From the NCBI GenBank assembly GCA_905221605.1, contig CAJNDS010002249.1, positions 124,001 through 188,000 of the forward strand: a DNA stretch of 64,000 nucleotides, read 5' to 3'. Under the pieces are notes generated by a model. The model made no database searches and had not been told where the DNA came from. It saw only the letters and a program-made list of their open reading frames with translations. This DNA comes from Symbiodinium natans. Taxonomy: Eukaryota; Sar; Dinophyceae; Suessiales; Symbiodiniaceae. The translations under genes and the position numbers were made by a program. Below are positions 61,171 through 64,000 of this stretch, piece by piece (positions within the stretch are counted from its first letter, which is position 1; each line of letters starts with the position of its first letter).

Positions 61171-61182
61171 GGGTCCGACACG

Positions 61183-61640
61183 CACGATCCCCGCAGAGGG
61201 TGCACGACCACGCTTGAAAATACGCAAAAACGCACACGCGCGATCCCCGCAGAGGGTGTGCGAAGCAAGTTGTACAATGCGCAAAAACGCACAGCGGGAG
61301 CGCTCCGACACGCACGATCCCCGCAGACGGTGCGCGGGCGCAAATCCACATGCGCAAAAACGCACAGCGGGAGCGCTCCGACACGCGCGATCCCCGCAGA
61401 GGGTGCGCGGGCGCAAATCCACATGCGCAAAAACGCACAGCGGGAGCGCTCCGACACGCACGATCCCCGCAGAGGGTGCGCGGGCGCAAATCCACATGCG
61501 CAAAAACGCACAGCGGGAGCGCTCCGACACGCACGATCCCCGCAGAGGGCGCGCGGGCGCACATCTAAATGCGCAAAAACGCACAGCGGGAGCGCTCCGA
61601 CACGCACGATCCCCGCAGAGGGGTGCATCGCGCTAGCCGC
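61183..61640. repeat. 73-bp tandem repeat, five exact-period copies plus diverged copies
   Basis: GGGAGCGCTCCGACACGCAC starts at 61296, 61369, 61442, 61515 and 61588, exactly 73 bp apart. Each unit also holds GATCCCCGCAGAGGGTGCGC and CACATGCGCAAAAACGCACA. 73 is not divisible by 3, yet no stop occurs in the long + frame. Confidence 0.95.
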
Positions 61641-61682
61641 GGCGAAACCCACCCCAGCCTAAGAAATAAGAGAGAATTTAAT

Positions 61683-61820
61683 AGCGGAAGTGATGTGATG
61701 GTACTGTGGTGATGGTAGTGTGGAGATTGGAGTGTGGTGATTGTAGTGTGGTGATGGTAGTGTGGTGATGGTAGTGTGGTGATTGGAGTGTGGTGATTGT
61801 AGTGTGGTGATGGTAGGTTG
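61683..61820. repeat. Minisatellite (TGTGGTGATGGTAG)n and variants
   Basis: About nine 14-15 bp units alternating TGTGGTGATGGTAG and TGTGGTGATTGGAG. Confidence 0.9.
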
Positions 61821-62165
61821 ACGTTTTTTTTTTTCCGAAGAACCCTTCGCTGAAGCTTTCGGGAAAAAGGAACCTTATATACACTCACCAAGAACAGGTA
61901 TATCCCTAAACCCTAAACCCTAAATATTGGTGAGTGTGTATATTGGGTGTCCTTTTTTGGGTACAAGAAATATACACCCTACCTCATATCCTAAACATAG
62001 TCCCCGTGAAAAGGTCGTAACCCTGAACCCCCTCAGCACAAAACTCCGCACCCTACACACCCTAAAACCCAGCAACCTTGTAACCCCGCACAGCCTTTAA
62101 ACCCCATAAGCCGTCTTCCGCTAGGGCTTATGGGCGTTTAGGGCCTACAGGGTATAAACAGATTA

Positions 62166-62248
62166 TTGTGTGTGTGTCTGTCTGTCTGTGTCTCTGTGTC
62201 TCTGTGTCTCTGTGTCTCTGTGTCTCTGTGTCTCTGTGTCTCTGTGTG
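62166..62248. repeat. (TCTGTG)n microsatellite
   Basis: TGTGTCTCTGTGTCTCTGTG runs. Val/Ser/Leu/Cys frames over it are artefacts. Confidence 0.95.
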
Positions 62249-62302
62249 TGTTTGTGGGGCCTTTGGGGGGGGGGGAGGTTTGGCTTTAGAGATCCCACTT
62301 GC

Positions 62303-62412
62303 AGGTTCATGGGTACTTGTAACCCCAATTATAAGTCTACGTACAAGCCCCCTACATCCCCTGAGTAGGCTATCACTAGCAACTTGGGGTGAGAAGTACC
62401 CATGAACCTCCA
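62303..62412. mobile_element. Family L element
   Basis: AGGTTCATGGGTACTTGTAA at the left and GAGAAGTACCCATGAACCT at the right. Confidence 0.7.
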
Positions 62413-62737
62413 AGTAGGGTTTTGCTCTAAGCCCTAAACCCTAAACCCTAAACCCTAAACTTGCTGGCCACAGAATTGGAGCGTTTGTAGGGCTTAAAGA
62501 TTGGGCTTGCCAGGTTTGTTCAGGCCTAACCCCCTCGAAAACGCCTAGAAGCCCTGTGAAGCTTGAAAACCCCCATAAGCCCTCCAAACCGTATAGGGTT
62601 TTGGTTACTTTAGGGTAAATTGTTGTCCCATTGGAGCATGTGCTACATCAGCGCCTAAACCCTAAGCCCCGAAACCCTCATTAAATCCCTATAGGCCCTG
62701 GCCAGCATCACCACGGCTTAACAGCTACTCTAAGATA

Positions 62738-62830
62738 CCTGAAGGCTCCTATGTAGTACCTTTCTTGGGGTAGTATGCTAGAATCCCTTTAACAAACCCC
62801 AAAAGGAACTACATCAGAGCCCTCAGGTAA
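62738..62830. mobile_element. Family C element, nearly complete
   Basis: CCTGAAGGCTCCTATGTAGT at the left, AAAAGGAACTACATCAGAGC and CCTCAGG at the right. Confidence 0.75.
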
Positions 62831-63045
62831 GATAGGTGTCAGGGATTCCAGGGTGAGACGCTCTGCGCATGAAAGGCTGCGGGGGGGGGGGGGGGGGGTG
62901 GTCAGAGAGCGGCGGGGCATGTCATTTTAGCTTGGGGTGCCTAGAAAGGGTTTAGGTTTTATGGTCTAGGGTTTAGGGTTGATTCCAGCTGGATGGTTTG
63001 AGTCTACGGCTATGAATCCTAGAACCCTAAACCCGAACACCCGAG

Positions 63046-63297
63046 GATCCAGAAGCCTGCAAAGCTCACAAGCGTGAACAGTGGCTGGCGGGCGATTTGG
63101 ACCCAGCAGCCCAGCTCCAACAGCAGAAGTTCCACGTGCGGGGTTTCATTCAAACCTGGGCAGTTGCATGGACAGCGCATGACCTGAAAGAAGCCCCTGA
63201 GCCCTGCAAGAAGCTCAGAAATAGTGATGACAAGCATGGCCCAAATCCTACAAGGCTTGCCAAAATGCCCATGAGCCCTGGGCCGAATCTTCTGTGA
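63046..63297 (+). CDS. Candidate terminal exon, 83 codons plus TGA
   Basis: ACCCGAG|GATCC acceptor, phase 0. Reads DPEACKAHKREQWLAGDLDP then AAQLQQQKFHVRGFIQTWAV and NSDDKHGPNPTRLAKMPMSP. Charged, helix-forming, natural composition; the best single long exon outside the ankyrin gene. Family not recognised. A minus-strand frame of 126 codons overlaps but has poorer composition. Confidence 0.6.
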   Translation, partial: DPEACKAHKREQWLAGDLDPAAQLQQQKFHVRGFIQTWAVAWTAHDLKEAPEPCKKLRNSDDKHGPNPTRLAKMPMSPGPNLL

Positions 63298-63351
63298 GGT
63301 GAGGGCTATCTCTTTTTGTGTTTTTTTCTGTCTGCTTATTATGACTTTTCG

Positions 63352-63444
63352 CTTGGAGCTGCCGTTAAGCCGGCCGATGGCTGCTTCAACGACCCCCACG
63401 CCCTGCCTTGTTGTAAGCCGTGCATGTTTGCTTCAAAGAACTGA
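63352..63444 (+). CDS. Candidate Cys-rich terminal exon
   Basis: Reads LGAAVKPADGCFNDPHALPC then CKPCMFASKN and TGA. Four Cys. Lies 55 bp after the 63046-63297 stop, so it is either another gene or an alternative 3' exon. Confidence 0.4.
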   Translation, partial: LGAAVKPADGCFNDPHALPCCKPCMFASKN

Positions 63445-63475
63445 AGGCACAAAAGCAGAGCCAAATCTGTAACTT

Positions 63476-63572
63476 GGGATGTTCCCCCTTATACCAAAAG
63501 TCCTTAATCGGGATTATCGTACCCCTGATTAGAATCCCAACTAAGGACTGTTAGTCGAAGGGGGAACATCCC
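63476..63572. mobile_element. Family A element with target duplication
   Basis: TGGGATGTTCCCCCTTATAC at the left, GTCGAAGGGGGAACATCCCA at the right. TCTGTAACT occurs directly before and, one T removed, directly after it, giving a 9-bp duplication. Confidence 0.8.
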
Positions 63573-63624
63573 AATTCTGTAACTGTACTTAGACAGCCTT
63601 TCAAGCTGTCACGATGCCTGGCTG

Positions 63625-63838
63625 AGGGCTCTAATGTAGCTCCACTTCATTTTGGGTTACTTACTAGGATGCCCAGTAGTACCCTTATTCCCTTTTTGGG
63701 GGGTTTAGGTTCCCTCATAAACCCCTTTAAGCAAAAAAGAGCACCCTTTTTAAGCCTTGGTTACTGGGCAGCCTAGCTTACAGGGGGTTCTAGTATACTA
63801 CCCCAAAAAGGTACTGCATGGAAGCCTTTCGGTGGCAA
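63625..63838. mobile_element. Family C element interrupted by a family B element (63661-63775)
   Basis: C left arm CTGAGGGCTCTAATGTAGCT ... GGGTTACTTAC; B element TAGGATGCCCAGTAGTACCC ... GGTTACTGGGCAGCCTAG; then CTTACAGGGGGTTCTAGTAT resumes the C element. CTTAC is duplicated at the junctions. Confidence 0.75.
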
Positions 63839-64000
63839 TACTGCAAGTTGCGTGTCCTGAGCATAAACGCTTCTTTACAGCACTTGGAGCTGTGAAGCGC
63901 AAGTGAAAGGAGGAAGCATCAAAGGCTACGGTTCGCAGCTGCCACGCCCCTATGCGGGGTTTAGGGTTTAGGGTATAGGGTTTTGGGTTTAGGGTTTAGG

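Larger units (their letters stand above)
59407..61900. other. GC-rich minisatellite island bounded by a direct repeat, possible mobile insertion
   Basis: GGAACCTTATATACACTCAC followed by CAA occurs at both edges (59407 and 61869). Between them there is almost no telomere-like sequence, GC is high and CpG is frequent. Five different tandem repeats are stacked inside. The segment 59640-59990 is unique, and on the minus strand includes AELCFDLFTTWQQAPQAMWD followed by FCMLACVRGITPLP, a possible remnant of the element's or host's coding DNA. Confidence 0.55.

Noticed and set aside
61183-61640. 73-bp repeats recalling a CRISPR array
   Set aside because: The whole 73-bp unit is repeated without unique spacers.
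59929-61662. A 577-aa + frame and several 230-450 aa frames on both strands
   Set aside because: They are produced by 42-bp, 73-bp and purine tandem repeats that lack stops in most frames; no conserved domain or start context.

Overview
The window looks like nuclear DNA of a dinoflagellate. Four things point there. Arrays of the plant/alveolate-type telomere heptamer TTTAGGG (or its complement CCCTAAA) and its variants are scattered through nearly the whole window, in both orientations. Introns obey the dinoflagellate AG|G rule and use GC and GA donors as well as GT. One spliced gene encodes a ubiquitin-like plus ankyrin protein of a type I recall as abundant in symbiodiniacean genomes. One exon carries a Cys-rich ACCxCGGG module. 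I recognised no bacterial, viral, rRNA or tRNA gene.

The best gene is at 51293-54270 (+). It has eight exons: a ubiquitin-like segment followed by about five or six ankyrin repeats and a stop. Its seven introns start GC, GA, GT, GT, GC, GC, GC and all end AG|G. Two of them are exactly a short inverted-repeat element plus its target duplication, as expected for introner elements. The rest of the window is a mosaic of 60-360 bp unique segments separated by telomere-like arrays and by short palindromic elements, which I name families A-M here. Many unique segments hold an open frame with plausible composition, often starting just after AG|G and ending at GT or GC; almost all of those I chose read on the + strand, as in a unidirectional gene cluster. 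They are listed as candidate exons. A frame of 25-40 codons is often open by chance, and in many segments two frames are open, so these entries have modest confidence and mostly no function.

Regions: 1-9000, elements, arrays and a possible Cys-rich gene (4621, 7222, 7993, 9124); 9000-27000, candidate exons between arrays, including an array in which one exon head is multiplied about nine times (26230-27000); 27000-51000, further candidate exons and elements, among them the 120-codon open segment 30883-31242; 51000-54300, the ubiquitin-like/ankyrin gene; 54900-59300, an ACAT microsatellite and a possible two-exon gene whose intron is a pure telomere-like array (57522-57778); 59400-61900, a GC-rich island of five stacked minisatellites without telomere repeats, bounded by a direct repeat; 62000-64000, more elements and an 83-codon candidate terminal exon (63046-63297).

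The most unusual theme is the link between telomere-like arrays, palindromic elements and splicing. Arrays sit inside the arms of at least five element families, in one family at the same site and orientation in two copies. In sense orientation the heptamer array itself begins GT and ends AG before G, so it can form an intron by itself.
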